64,000 bases of DNA from Adiantum capillus-veneris (taxonomy: Eukaryota > Streptophyta > Polypodiopsida > Polypodiales > Pteridaceae). The stretch is from assembly GCA_014529385.2 (NCBI GenBank), contig CM043944.1:60213268-60277267 (forward strand), given 5' to 3'. Under the pieces are notes generated by a model. The model was not told the origin of the DNA. It searched no databases and saw only the letters and a program-made list of their open reading frames with translations. The position numbers were made by a program, and so were the translations under genes. Positions 22,668 through 32,740 of this stretch are shown in pieces (the first letter of the stretch is position 1; each line of letters opens with the position of its first letter).

Positions 22668-24161
22668 ATGGATACAGAGGATATACAAGAGACCGCTGAT
22701 GACAGGCTGATGTCTTTTCTTTACAAAGTTAATGAACTTACAAGATTTCAAAGTGTCAAAGAGATTTTTAATGCTGCCTTTGATCTTCAAGCACTTGTGG
22801 ATGGCTTCTCCACACAAATTAGTGACTTGAAAGAGATATATACAACATTGACCAGAGACCACAGGCTTGACAATCTTGTTCATTTTGTTGATATATGCAA
22901 AGCATGTAGCTTGTCAAGGACAGGTATTGTAAAGAAGTGGTCAAGCCTTCATCCAGACTGGCAAAAGATCATAAAGCCTTGCAAATTTCATGGTAATATG
23001 CATTGCCAGTTGGTAGAGTATGACCTTGGACTTATCATTTTCTTCAGTGTACTCCCAACACCAGAGGGCAAAGAGATTCCAAAGCAGATTTCTCAGGCTG
23101 AGGAGGACCAGGAGGAAGAGGAGATAGAGATGGAGTTCCATGAAGAGGAAGAGAAACTACAAAGCACTGAGATGCTGGACATTGCAAAATTTAAAGCAGA
23201 AAACATCACTAAAGTGGAGAATGTTGACATTGAGGATGAAGATGTTGATCCTTTGCATTGCACAACAACATTTCTCACATACAAAGTTAACAAAAAGGAA
23301 TATGTTTTGCTGAATGACATTCAACATCTTTTTGATCTAAGGGAAGATTATGCTTTGGCAGTTTTGGCTGAGTGGGGATCTAATGACATAGGATTTATTG
23401 ATTACTCACCTTGCCCCTTAGAAGTCTTGGACACAGAGGCAGAAAATTTTATTGACAGCTCAAGTGTTGGAAAGCATGTGCAAGACATTGTTCTGAGATA
23501 TGAGCAACAGGGTGTACCTTCTGAAGAGGAGTTCAATGAGATCCAGAAAAGGCTTAAAATAGAGCATATGGGAGAGGAAAAGACCAGAGATTATGAAGTA
23601 AGGCCAACTAGATCCACTGACATATGGGAACCTGCCTTGTTTGAGGAGGATGAGTCTCCTAAGGTATGTTTATGACCATTTTGCTTTGTCTTATTAATGT
23701 GCTGAACAATTAACCAAGACATATTTTTGCAGATTGAAATACTGGACACAGACAAATTCCTTGGCAGGGGGAAGGGTTCCAGAACCTTAAATTTAGGAAG
23801 GAAACAGAGCTTGGGAAACTTTATTGGGAAGCTCAACAAAGAGACTGTCATTATATTCCATAACAAGTTTACAAGAGAACCATTGTTGCCAATGCTTGCA
23901 ATTAAAGCACTTGCAAAGGTTGTTGGTTCATATCAGCTTCCTCCAGGGTTAGAGAAGTTAATATTGGTGGAAAAGGAGGAAGCCATCAAAATTTTTGGAT
24001 TCTTCCCGGGCCTTACTGGTTCTAGAGCTGGTTATTTTGCAACAATGGCATCCTATGTGCTTGCCCACTCCGGGGACCTCAAGAGACAAATGATAGGCTA
24101 CAATAAGCAGAAGTTTCTGAAGTTTAGGGGTGAAGTTGATGTACCTTCATCAAAAGACTGA
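22668..24161 (+). CDS. Unrecognised acidic protein of element 1
   Basis: Two exons: 22668-23663 (donor AAG|GTATGT) and 23733-24161 (acceptor TTTTTGCAG), joined in phase 0 to give 474 residues. I chose the first ATG of the open frame after a likely 5' acceptor (TTTCTCAG at 22644). Residues 1-150 are mixed helical with a Cys/His cluster (CKACSL, CKFHGNMHC). Residues 150-185 are a Glu-rich run, and the C-terminal exon is basic and glycine-rich (FLGRGKGSRTLNLGRKQSLG). No stop or frameshift breaks it, unlike the other three genes. It ends six bases before the end of the convergent transposase gene. I do not recognise a family. An accessory transposition or DNA-binding protein is a guess from context. 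Confidence 0.6.
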
Positions 24162-24167
24162 CTTTGC

Positions 24168-26916
24168 TCAAACCTGTACTTTGGCCCACTTTCTACCTTG
24201 TCTCTCTCTTGTAGCTAGCCATTGTAAGAATTTTTCATTTGCAGATGAACTATTATATGAATTTTGTTTTTTCTGCTTGTTCCTGTGTAAGGCATTTTCT
24301 AAATCTGAGTTCAGTAGTGCTTTCTTTGTCATTTTTGATCTGGTTCTATGCCATATTTGTCTATAGAACCATTGGAAAACCTCAAGCAAGCTGTTTGCCT
24401 TAATTGCACCTCCCCCATGTCTTGTATGCTTGAAAAACTTGGTTCTTACTTGATAATGGGATTTCTCCATGCCTTGTGTAGACCATATGGACAGGGAGCC
24501 CCATCTCTTTACAAACCACGGAGTGTGATTGTAAATTATATGCTGGCAAAGTAAAAGTGTGTCAATAATTAGTAAGTATGAGATTAATCATATGCTGCCA
24601 AACTAAAAGTATGTACATATAAAAAATGTAAGAAAATAAATAAAAAACTTACCATATAATGTGTGAATTCCTGATCCCAAGCATCTTTCATTGCACTTCT
24701 GAAGTTATTGAGCTCTTTCTTGAAATTTGGCAGATCATATTTTCCCCAGGATGTCTTATCACAGTAGGAAAATACTTTGTCTAGTGATTCCCATACCTCT
24801 GCTTTTTTATTTCTTGATGTACCTTCAAGACCATGATCTTTGATGGCATTGTGGAGAGCTTTCCACTGGTTATACTTCACATTGGATGAACCCTTCTTGG
24901 CATTTACCTTTCCTAGTTTTCCATGAAACCCTAGGAAAGCTCTAGCCTTCACACCACCAACAGATACCTATCTAGGCACATTGTTTCCATTTGAAGACCT
25001 CTTCAGGTCTGTTTCAATCTTAACCTTACCACTGTGAAGGCCAATTTCTGATAAAACTCTTTCAATACATTTCATTGCAGCATCTCTAGCTGCTTTTGGC
25101 TGTAACTTCCAGGCAAACCCCACATACAGATGTACAATTTTCTCCACAATTCTGCAAAGAGCATGCAGAGTGCATATGTGGACATTAGCAAGTGGAATAT
25201 TTAAAATTTCTTTGAAGTTTGGATCTTGAGTATGCCTATTGGGTGCTTTGTTCCAATTTGCAGGATTACATTCTTTTGCTGATGCCATACAATACAGACA
25301 AGGGCTCTTTGCCATAGCTCCTTTGGAGACATTGTACATACATTTAAGGGTTTTAAGGTCTCCTCCCATGTGCCATTCCACACTGTAACTTCCAAACCCT
25401 TCTACTTCAAGCTCTTCCCCTAATTCTTGTGCATTAATGACTTTGGGTATTGTTGTTTGATGGAAAACCCAACCCAGAACATCAAAGTCTTCACTCTCTA
25501 CTTCAAAAGCACCTAGCCACCAGAAATTCTTCTCTGATTGCACGCTGAAGTACTTGGTATCCTTTGGTTTCAATGCTCTGTTCATTAAAGTTATGGAAAT
25601 CCTATCAATTTTTCTGTTCTTGACAATCTCGCATTCATCAAGCTTTATCACAAAACTGACAACACTATTTTCTTCTGTATGCTCCAGCTCATAGAATCTA
25701 ATCATTTCCTTCTGAAGTGTCTTCAAGTCAAGGAAAATATTATTGAACTCGTCAAATTGAAGATCCCTCTTTTTACCATGATAGGTACCATGAATGTGGT
25801 GAGGCTCACCCAACGTCTCCATTATCCTCTCATTGATCTTTTTCCTTGCCTGCTGCACAATGGATGGCTTTGGAAGCAAAGAGGACTTTACTTTACATTG
25901 CTTTAACCTTGAATTCATATTTTTGAACAGCTTGCTATAACCATCTCTGCTAATGCCTACCTTATCCATAGTATATTGCACATCCTCCTTGTCCAAGCAA
26001 GAGCTCTACAAAAATCCCTCAATGCACTGCTCCTTTGCCTTTTTAAACTTCTTCTCTGTGAAATCTTTTTGGCAACCTTGGGAGGTAAAACATCACAATA
26101 ATGTTTAGCTTCCATTTCCATGTTTGATGCAGAGTTTGGTTGTAGCAAAGTCCTAAATCAAAAGGTACAAAATTAACTGATTATTGATCTTGTCCAAATG
26201 ACACCAACAAAATAAACAAACAGTGATCAACTAAATTAAAGTTAACTGAATATTAATCATTTAATAAAGAAAAATAGCATAATAACAATATAAAAAAAAG
26301 ATTAACAACCTAACATAAGCATAATAATGTGGAGCAGAATCATAAATACAACTTAACAAAGAAAAGTAACCTAAGCATATTAACAAAGAATAGTAGCAAC
26401 TTAACAATATAAAATAAGCATATATACCTTGCTGCTCTGATTCTCCTGCTGCAACCTCCTCCACCACGTCTCAAGGATTCAATGTTCTTTAACTTCTTTT
26501 CTCTTTGTCTGTTTCCTAACATTGTATTCTTTCTTCTAGCTTGTTTGAGCTGATTTTAGTTTTCGTTCCTCAAACTGTTGTTTAAGAGTATTTATCATTT
26601 GTTTGGTCAAATGATCTTCTAACTTAAGAATATCTCTCTCTGCCGCAAGACTCTGTGTATAACACAGCAACCCTCTTTGACCATCACCCACAAATTTTAT
26701 CAAAGATGAACAATTTGAGAATGGGGGAGTGCTCTTTGTCATTGGGTCCACTGGATACAATCTTCCATCAGTCCAGAGATCAATGTGCTTTTTTTTATCT
26801 TGCCGCATTGCTTCAAATATGGACGAGGACACCTCTGCACATTTGTTTCTCTTGCGCAGTGGACAATATTCTTCATTAAGCTCAATGTGTAGATGGTATA
26901 AGCTTCTCTTCTCCAT
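24168..26916 (-). pseudogene. DDE-type transposase of element 1, damaged
   Basis: Exons (minus) 26916-26428, 26152-24653 and 24542-24168 splice in phase. Landmarks in order: a basic N-terminal part; FVIKLDECEIVKNRK (candidate first catalytic Asp); GGDLKTLKCMYNVSKG followed by CLYC (second Asp and zinc-type Cys pair); NVHICTLHALCRIVEK; then across the last intron HTPWFVKRWGSLSIWSTQGMEKSHYQ (Glu of QGMEK as third acid). This order resembles uncharacterised transposase-like proteins I recall from invertebrate genomes (GDLKFL..C..C...H...SNQGLEK); the superfamily name is not known to me. Damage: a frame change near 26540, a one-base A-run frameshift at 26066-26070, and TAG at 26008-26006 and 24970-24968, each consistent with CAG to TAG. 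It overlaps no neighbour and faces the orphan gene tail to tail. Confidence 0.7.
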
Positions 26917-27211
26917 GGAAGTCTGTTAACAGTATTTGTGAGAGATAGTACTATAGGGAAAAGCTCTGCAGATACGAGGAAGAAGACGACACAGAAAAGG
27001 TTTGTTTCCACTTTTGAAATTTTGAATTTTGGGCCAGAACTGGCGTTTTCGTTAGTTTTGGAGGGAGTATTTTTTAGAATACTAAAGATCCTAGAAAGAT
27101 TTGACAATGACATGTTTTGGCGGAGGTAAAAAGGACGCAAACTCACCTTTTTACAAACATTTCACTATTTTTCAAATAAAGTATATATTCTCTCTCTACA
27201 TATTCTCACAG

Positions 27212-27243
27212 GGCACAAAAGTGACCTCAAAATTCCCCTAATG
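27212..27243 (-). repeat. Element 1 right terminal inverted repeat
   Basis: Reverse complement reads CATTAGGGGAATTTTGAGGT, then CACTTTTGTGCC, matching the left end with two changes in 32. Confidence 0.9.
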
Positions 27244-27971
27244 AGTAGATCGAGTATCGTAAGATTGGCTATCTCACTTTTGCCATCCGTTTGTGGGTGA
27301 TAGGCCGAAGAGAAATTCAATCTTGTTCCTAGATTTTCAAAGAGACCTTTCCAAAAATTACTGGTCATTCTAGGATCTCTATCTGACACGATGGATGTGG
27401 GTAATCCATGGTGCTTGAAAATCTGAGATATGAAGAGAGTTTCCATTTGGTGTGCCTTAATAGCCTTTTTGACAGGAATAAAATGTGCTTTCTTGCTAAA
27501 CCTATCGACTATTGTCCATATTCCTGTATTCCCATGGATAGACTTGGGTAATCCAAAGATGAAATCCATGGATATACTCTCCCATGGTGAATTTGGAATA
27601 GGCAATGGCTGGAGTAATCCAGGTTACTTCCCTCTATCATACTTGGTCTTTTGGCATACTACACATTTTGATACATACTCTTGTATGTCCACTTTCATGG
27701 TAGGCCAATAGAAGTACGTCTCTACTCCTCGGAGAGTAGGTTGAATACCCCTATGCCCCGCATATGGAGGAGCATGGGATTCATACATAACTTTCTCACG
27801 AAGGGAATGGGTAACACATAGCCTATTGCCGTGGAGAAGATAGCCATCCTGCAAGGTGAATGGTTCCTCTTTCTTCCCCAAAGCAAAGGCTGACATTATG
27901 TCTCTAAAGTCAGGGTCAGTAGCATACTCATCTATCATAGAGGATAGATCATTGTGAGTAGCTATAGACAC
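27244..27971 (-). pseudogene. Chromovirus integrase zinc-binding domain and core
   Basis: 27971-27624 holds the integrase zinc-binding (HHCC) domain: HAPPYAGHRGIQPTL gives the His pair region, CVVCQKTK the Cys pair. A TAA (27626-27624) breaks the frame and fits CAA to TAA. Past it, 27605 onward carries the core: WESISMDFIFGLPK (first Asp), IVSDRDPRMTSNFW (second Asp) and HPQTDGKSEIAN (Glu region). The core then runs into element 1 at 27243; its remainder is at 17280-16524. Confidence 0.88.
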
Positions 27972-28500
27972 CGCATTAACTTTTGGTCATCGTGAAAGTG
28001 CATCAGCAACTTGATTGTGCTTACCAGCTATGTGAGCAATATGGAAATTAAATTGCAAAAGAAAATTTGCCCACCTCATTTGTTTGTCAGAAAGCTTGGT
28101 TTGCGTCATGAAATACTTGAGACTTTGGTGGTCGGTTCGTAGGATAAATGGAGTCCCCAATAGGTAGTGCTTCCATGTGTCTAGGGCATGTAGAACAGCT
28201 AAAAGCTCTTTTTCATAAATTCCCAAGACTCGTTCATCAATATTGAACCTTCGGCTCTCATATGCTAAGGCATGCCCTTCTTGAAGCAAAAATGCTCCAA
28301 GGCAATCACCACAAGCATCACATTGGACCTCAAATGGCTTTGAGAGATCCGGAAGCACGAGGACTGGTTGGGAAATAATATTCTCTTTGAGATTTTCAAA
28401 ATCATTTTGCTCCTTAGTTTTCAGCTTTTCTCTCAAGTACAAGAACTTCTCGACAACCTTCCCAAAAGCATAACTTGCTGCTCTAGTCACCAAACTCTTT
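27972..28500 (-). pseudogene. Chromovirus RNase H domain
   Basis: Ty3-type RNase H signature: FEVQCDACGDCLGAFLLQ (first Asp), YEKELLAVLHAL (Glu), LRTDHQSLKYF (Asp) and HIAGKHNQVADALSR (His/Asp end). It degrades the RNA strand of the replication intermediate. A TGA at 27989-27987, fitting CGA to TGA, separates it from the integrase. Upstream, similarity fades at about 28490 where the RT domain should be; RT and protease are missing from the window. Confidence 0.85.
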
Positions 28501-29121
28501 GGTGAGAGATCTAGAGGTGTGTGGCTATGGATTCTTTGAGCTTTTCCTTGCTCATGTGACTTGATAAACACTAATTAATGCTTGGTTCACTTTCACTATG
28601 CCTCTCTCATGCTTCTTGTGATTGCTAATGATTCTTTGATTAGCTATATAGTAACTAATTAGTGTTAATCCCTCTCTAATCTTGTGTGATTTTCCTCTCT
28701 TGCTGGTGTGTGCATGTTGGTTTGATTGGAATGGAGTGTGGTGCTCGATAGATCTATTGTGTGTTCTTGTGATTAGTGTGTTGCATGATAGGATTAGTGT
28801 TGTGAGTGTCTTGCCTTGCGTTAGTGTGTGTGATTGCATTGATTGGGAGTGAAGGAAAGTGAGGATGTGGAGAATGCCCATCCATTGTGCTTAGCTCCTC
28901 CATAGGCCGAGAACTCACCTCATAGAGTCACCATTCGTGTTTCCATGATAGCTAACTAATCGTGAAAGGGTTTCCATGCCCTAGCCGGGTAGTTCATCTC
29001 TCTAGATTGATAATTTTGTGGTCATTGGAGCTATGCATGATGGAACCTCCAACAACATATCTGATTTACACTCTAAAGAGTTCTGAAATAAGAACCATTC
29101 ATCGGTATAAAAGCAGTATAG
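28501..29121. other. Unassigned segment between pol remnant and element 2
   Basis: Rich in GTGTGTG/TTGTGATTAGTG words on the plus strand and without a credible ORF. It does not look like RT, protease or gag and is not matched elsewhere in the window. It could be a leader or LTR scrap of another element, or filler left by the deletion that removed RT. Confidence 0.4.
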
Positions 29122-29137
29122 AAGACCATATTAGGTA
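29122..29137 (+). repeat. Element 2 left terminal inverted repeat
   Basis: AAGACCATATTAGGTA, perfect inverted match to 59533-59548. A diffuse similarity continues inward for about 20 bp. Confidence 0.7.
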
Positions 29138-29413
29138 TTTTGGTAAAAATCTCACATTATGGGAATCTCCAAATCGACCGAATTCATGTAATTTGGGAAT
29201 TTTCCACTTAAAGTGGGAAAAATTGAGGTGTGTGGCTAGTAAATAAAGTGAAAATCTCATAGGATTGTGGTGTTGATAAACACCAAAAGTCAAGAGGATG
29301 TACAACACATGGATTTGAATAATAACTATAAATTACATAAAACAAAGGAAGATACAAAAAAGATTTTGTTTACAAATTGACTAGTATAGTCACAATAGAA
29401 GCTCCACATAATT

Positions 29414-32400
29414 CTACTCCACATTTGATACCATATCTGAACTTTGATCCAAGTGTGGCTGATGTGCACGAGTGAGGCCTTCTTTGGCTTTTAGAGCATG
29501 TCTTTCTGGAATCTTTATTCTAGAAAATGGTCCTTCTTTGTTGGGTCTCCAGGACCAAACAATTGCATCTATAGTTTCCCACACTTGTGGGTCCTTATAG
29601 TTGACAGCCCAATAACCCTTCCAACAATTACTGTAAGCTTGAGTATCTGTCATCCCACTTTTTCTCGCGCAAGGTGCCCAATATTGAATCAAGAGTTTTC
29701 TGTAGTTTGGTGATGTAGGCTCATTATCAATGTCAGATAAAGCCATTGCAAGCCACACTGGATAGATTTCTGTGTCACTCGGAACAAGCATAAGAAAGTC
29801 ACCTTGGTGCACATCAGACATAGGGTCAAACTCTTCCCTTGGCCTATCTCGTTGAGGCCCACAAAAATGATCGTTCAACTCTTCAAGGCCTAGGAATCTT
29901 TCTGCTCCTTGTTGCAAATTCATTGTAGTGCTTTGTAGGTGAGAATATTCTTGAGTTTTTGGCCAAAACATTTCATACAAGACTCCCTCTGATATGATTG
30001 CTTTTCCAATCTCTTCAATTACCTTACTCCAATAATCTATCACGGGTCTATAATATCGCGGAATACTTGAACCATTCCCTAAATTTTTCCAAAATTTTAT
30101 ATAGTTCTTTAGCCCCAAAATGACTTCTTCGTGGGCCTTGACATACTCCGCCATTTGTACTAGAGGTGGATCTCCATGTGGTAACATTGGCTTGCCTTCT
30201 GTGTCTGTTTTCCAAAGGCGAATACTTCCACTCCAACTTGATACACCTACATGTGCCTTATATTGCATCATTGGTGTCTCATCCTGCATAAAGAACCTGA
30301 ACTGAAGCGGTTTGGAATGTCCAACAAGTATGTCTTGTCCATCACAAAGATAGCCATCACAATATTGCTTGAAATCGGGAATCTTTGTGAGAAAAAATGG
30401 AGCTGGAGATGAAGATGAGCTGTTTCGTAATGTATCCATCAAATGTGGCAAAGTATAGGTTTGTGTAACTCTCAACTTCTCTGAAAACCTACTAAACATG
30501 GCGTCTATGTCCTCATGTGTATGCCCAACCATTAAAAATCCCAGCTGGATGGTTTTGAAAACACCCCTTGCAACAAGCATTGACAAATAGGCAAATAAGT
30601 ATCGATTTTTGTTTTCCCCTGCACAATTATCCAATTGTAGCAACAAGTTCTCTGGCAATCTGCGAAATGTTGACCCCAATTCCTCTTCTGCAATTTCTGA
30701 CGACTGCACAATGGGCTCTTTTCCATCACTCAAGTTATGGTAGTCCAAAGCATCCCTTGAGTTCAAAGCATGTAGTAGTGAAATATTGCTCCTTGGAAGT
30801 CCATTTGTTACTAGATCACCAAGAGGATGCTTATCTATCCTCTCGAGGTTATGTAAACAATTAGCAATTGAGCCAATTGTAAGATTTGGATCAGCTGGCC
30901 ACAAACCATTCAAGACAAAGTGTCCGTAATGACCTTCTCCATGTCCATGAGTGATCATGCCAATCAATGCCACCTGCAGATTATATCCTGAATCCACACC
31001 CTTGGGAACAATGCGTAATCTAGGAATGGCAGTCTTCTTTTGATCCATCTTATCATGGATTATGCATACATATTTTTGTGGTTGAGTTTCTGAATACGTG
31101 CGCCATGCATAATATAGGCTTCTGCAACTCTTTTGTTGTGCCATGTGAACTTCTCTCTCCCTCAAGAGAAGAGCTCTCTCTTCAAGAGAAGGTTTAGCTT
31201 CTAACCTTGCCTTGATTGAGCTACAAATATTGCACTTAGAGAACTCACTCGTCTTTGTTAAAGTGACATGTGGGTACTCTTTGTTCCAAATTCTACCAAA
31301 AGAAGATTGGGATAGCTTCTTCTCATAGCCCATTTGGTCAAGTGTCGTGTTGATTTCACATAAAATATCCACTTGTTTGTATGTTGATGGAATCACCAAT
31401 TGAGTCTCTCTTGAGCCATCTAGCAGTGTTCTACTTCTATGTGGCATCTTCTCAGAGTTGTTTTCCACAAACTCATTTAGTAGTGCTCTTGCTAAACTAG
31501 TATGTTGAAGTCCCCTTCTCAATGTACATGTGTTCCCATGTACATATTGGCGCACACCATTTTCAAAGTTCTCCTTGTATCGATAAAATGATGTCTTTGG
31601 TATTCCATGTAGCTCATACCATGCTCTACAACAAACAATAGAGCCATTTAGCCTGAATTGGTATCGTGACTTCTCATCTTTCTGATAACATATAGAAAGA
31701 ACATCATAAACATAATTAGTGCGTGATTTTTGAGACTCTCCCCAAAATTGTTGTCGTAACCTTGTCACCATATCACGATCTGCAAATTGGCAGCATTTTT
31801 GTGCACAACAATCAATGCATGATACCCTTTGAATTGATTTGTTTGAAAGGTAAAAAGTCGAAGCTGGTGCTGCTTTTGATTTTTGAGTCCTGTTCATGAA
31901 AGTGTATCGTCTCTTCCTTGACAACTGGACAACATTACTCCCATCAAGTTTTTTTCCAACATTGCCATCGTTGGATACATCCTCATATGTAGCATGCATG
32001 CCATCAACAGGAACAAAGCGTTGTAATGGGCTCCCATTCAACATTGTTGTCTGCTTGATGGGCCACTTTAGCAAAGTGATGCTACCCACTTCAACCACAT
32101 CATCAATGCTTGCATTTTCTCTTTCAATACCCACACCCACACAATCAGGACCAAGTTCCTGAAAGTTGACATAATCATGTGGAAATACATATAAGATGGT
32201 CCCTTCATTCATGGTTTGCATCATTGTGTCATCTTTTAAAAGGACCCTCTGATTTCTCCAAGACTCTCGAATCATTGCTTCAAATTCTGGGCTTGTCATA
32301 GGTATTGCATCTGTAACTAGAGGATCAGAATGATCATGTTCTTCATCACCATTGTAGCTTTCGTGTGGATCAATTAAGTTCCCATTTAATACAAAAGATT

Positions 32401-32641
32401 GCAAAAGAAGCTTTGACCATCGAACAGCACTCCATAATGAGCCTTGGAGAGATGAAGTATCCATTGTAGGAAAAGGTAGGACCACATCCTTCAAGCATTC
32501 CTCCACTAGTATGGAGACATTTCCCAGCCCTATCTTTGTACCACCACAAGTGGAATCTGGATCTGTTCTACACACACAACCAATACCAACGATTTCATTG
32601 TCAAGTATCATATGTACTTTCTCCCCAGATTCGAAGTCCAT
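29414..32641 (-). CDS. DUF8039/DUF7869 transposase-like protein
   Basis: A single intact 1,075-codon frame. The ATG follows two bases after a strong acceptor (TTTTTACTTACAG|GATGG), so a 5' UTR intron is likely. Residues about 10-85 (VGIGCVCRTDPDS, then LGNVSILVEECL, then LPFP) resemble the DUF8039 module of plant TNP1-type transposon proteins. Residues near 275-290 are a Cys cluster (CIDCCAQKCC). The central part matches the DUF7869 pattern: IHDKMDQKKT (about 530), LQLDNCAGENKNRY (about 670) and GHTHEDIDAMFSRF (about 707). These three acidic blocks look like an RNase H-fold D-D-D/E triad, which I infer. The C-terminal 200 residues are tryptophan-rich (YWAPCARKSG, CWKGYWAVNY). The family is common in plants and invertebrates in repeat contexts. 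It is the best candidate for the mobilising enzyme of element 2. Confidence 0.75.
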   Translation of the reverse strand: MDFESGEKVHMILDNEIVGIGCVCRTDPDSTCGGTKIGLGNVSILVEECLKDVVLPFPTMDTSSLQGSLWSAVRWSKLLLQSFVLNGNLIDPHESYNGDEEHDHSDPLVTDAIPMTSPEFEAMIRESWRNQRVLLKDDTMMQTMNEGTILYVFPHDYVNFQELGPDCVGVGIERENASIDDVVEVGSITLLKWPIKQTTMLNGSPLQRFVPVDGMHATYEDVSNDGNVGKKLDGSNVVQLSRKRRYTFMNRTQKSKAAPASTFYLSNKSIQRVSCIDCCAQKCCQFADRDMVTRLRQQFWGESQKSRTNYVYDVLSICYQKDEKSRYQFRLNGSIVCCRAWYELHGIPKTSFYRYKENFENGVRQYVHGNTCTLRRGLQHTSLARALLNEFVENNSEKMPHRSRTLLDGSRETQLVIPSTYKQVDILCEINTTLDQMGYEKKLSQSSFGRIWNKEYPHVTLTKTSEFSKCNICSSIKARLEAKPSLEERALLLREREVHMAQQKSCRSLYYAWRTYSETQPQKYVCIIHDKMDQKKTAIPRLRIVPKGVDSGYNLQVALIGMITHGHGEGHYGHFVLNGLWPADPNLTIGSIANCLHNLERIDKHPLGDLVTNGLPRSNISLLHALNSRDALDYHNLSDGKEPIVQSSEIAEEELGSTFRRLPENLLLQLDNCAGENKNRYLFAYLSMLVARGVFKTIQLGFLMVGHTHEDIDAMFSRFSEKLRVTQTYTLPHLMDTLRNSSSSSPAPFFLTKIPDFKQYCDGYLCDGQDILVGHSKPLQFRFFMQDETPMMQYKAHVGVSSWSGSIRLWKTDTEGKPMLPHGDPPLVQMAEYVKAHEEVILGLKNYIKFWKNLGNGSSIPRYYRPVIDYWSKVIEEIGKAIISEGVLYEMFWPKTQEYSHLQSTTMNLQQGAERFLGLEELNDHFCGPQRDRPREEFDPMSDVHQGDFLMLVPSDTEIYPVWLAMALSDIDNEPTSPNYRKLLIQYWAPCARKSGMTDTQAYSNCWKGYWAVNYKDPQVWETIDAIVWSWRPNKEGPFSRIKIPERHALKAKEGLTRAHQPHLDQSSDMVSNVE

Positions 32642-32740
32642 CCTGTAAGTAAAAAGATTACATTGTTAAATCCATAGTTATAGAAAAATACTCTTCAAAC
32701 AAAAAATCATGCTACAACATGAAAAAGGTTTGCATAGGTT
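32642..32740 (-). promoter_or_regulatory. Upstream region of DUF7869 gene, splice acceptor
   Basis: Acceptor-like TTTTTACTTACAG directly before the ATG on the minus strand. The array word begins about 100 bp further out (32737), so promoter and first exon must lie in or beyond the array. Confidence 0.45.

Larger units (their letters stand above)
17281..27243. mobile_element. Element 1: 9,963-bp TIR transposon carrying an H3-Ulp1 gene and a DDE transposase
   Basis: Bounded by 32-bp terminal inverted repeats (CATTAGGGGAATTTTGAGGT, continuing CAYTTTTGTG) with two mismatches. It splits the chromovirus integrase gene. Removing exactly 17281-27243 brings the two halves together in the same reading frame at the expected conserved position, so both ends are well fixed and there seems to be no target duplication. 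A 2-bp TA or AT duplication inside the ends is the alternative, but would put the gene out of frame. Four genes follow in order: BAH-like (+), H3-Ulp1 (-), acidic orphan (+), transposase (-). Accumulated stops and one frameshift make this copy inactive. I cannot place it in a named superfamily. Confidence 0.85.

Noticed and set aside
17281-27243. Helitron or captured host gene cluster
   Set aside because: Clear inverted ends and a DDE transposase; no Rep/helicase gene and no CTRR hairpin end.
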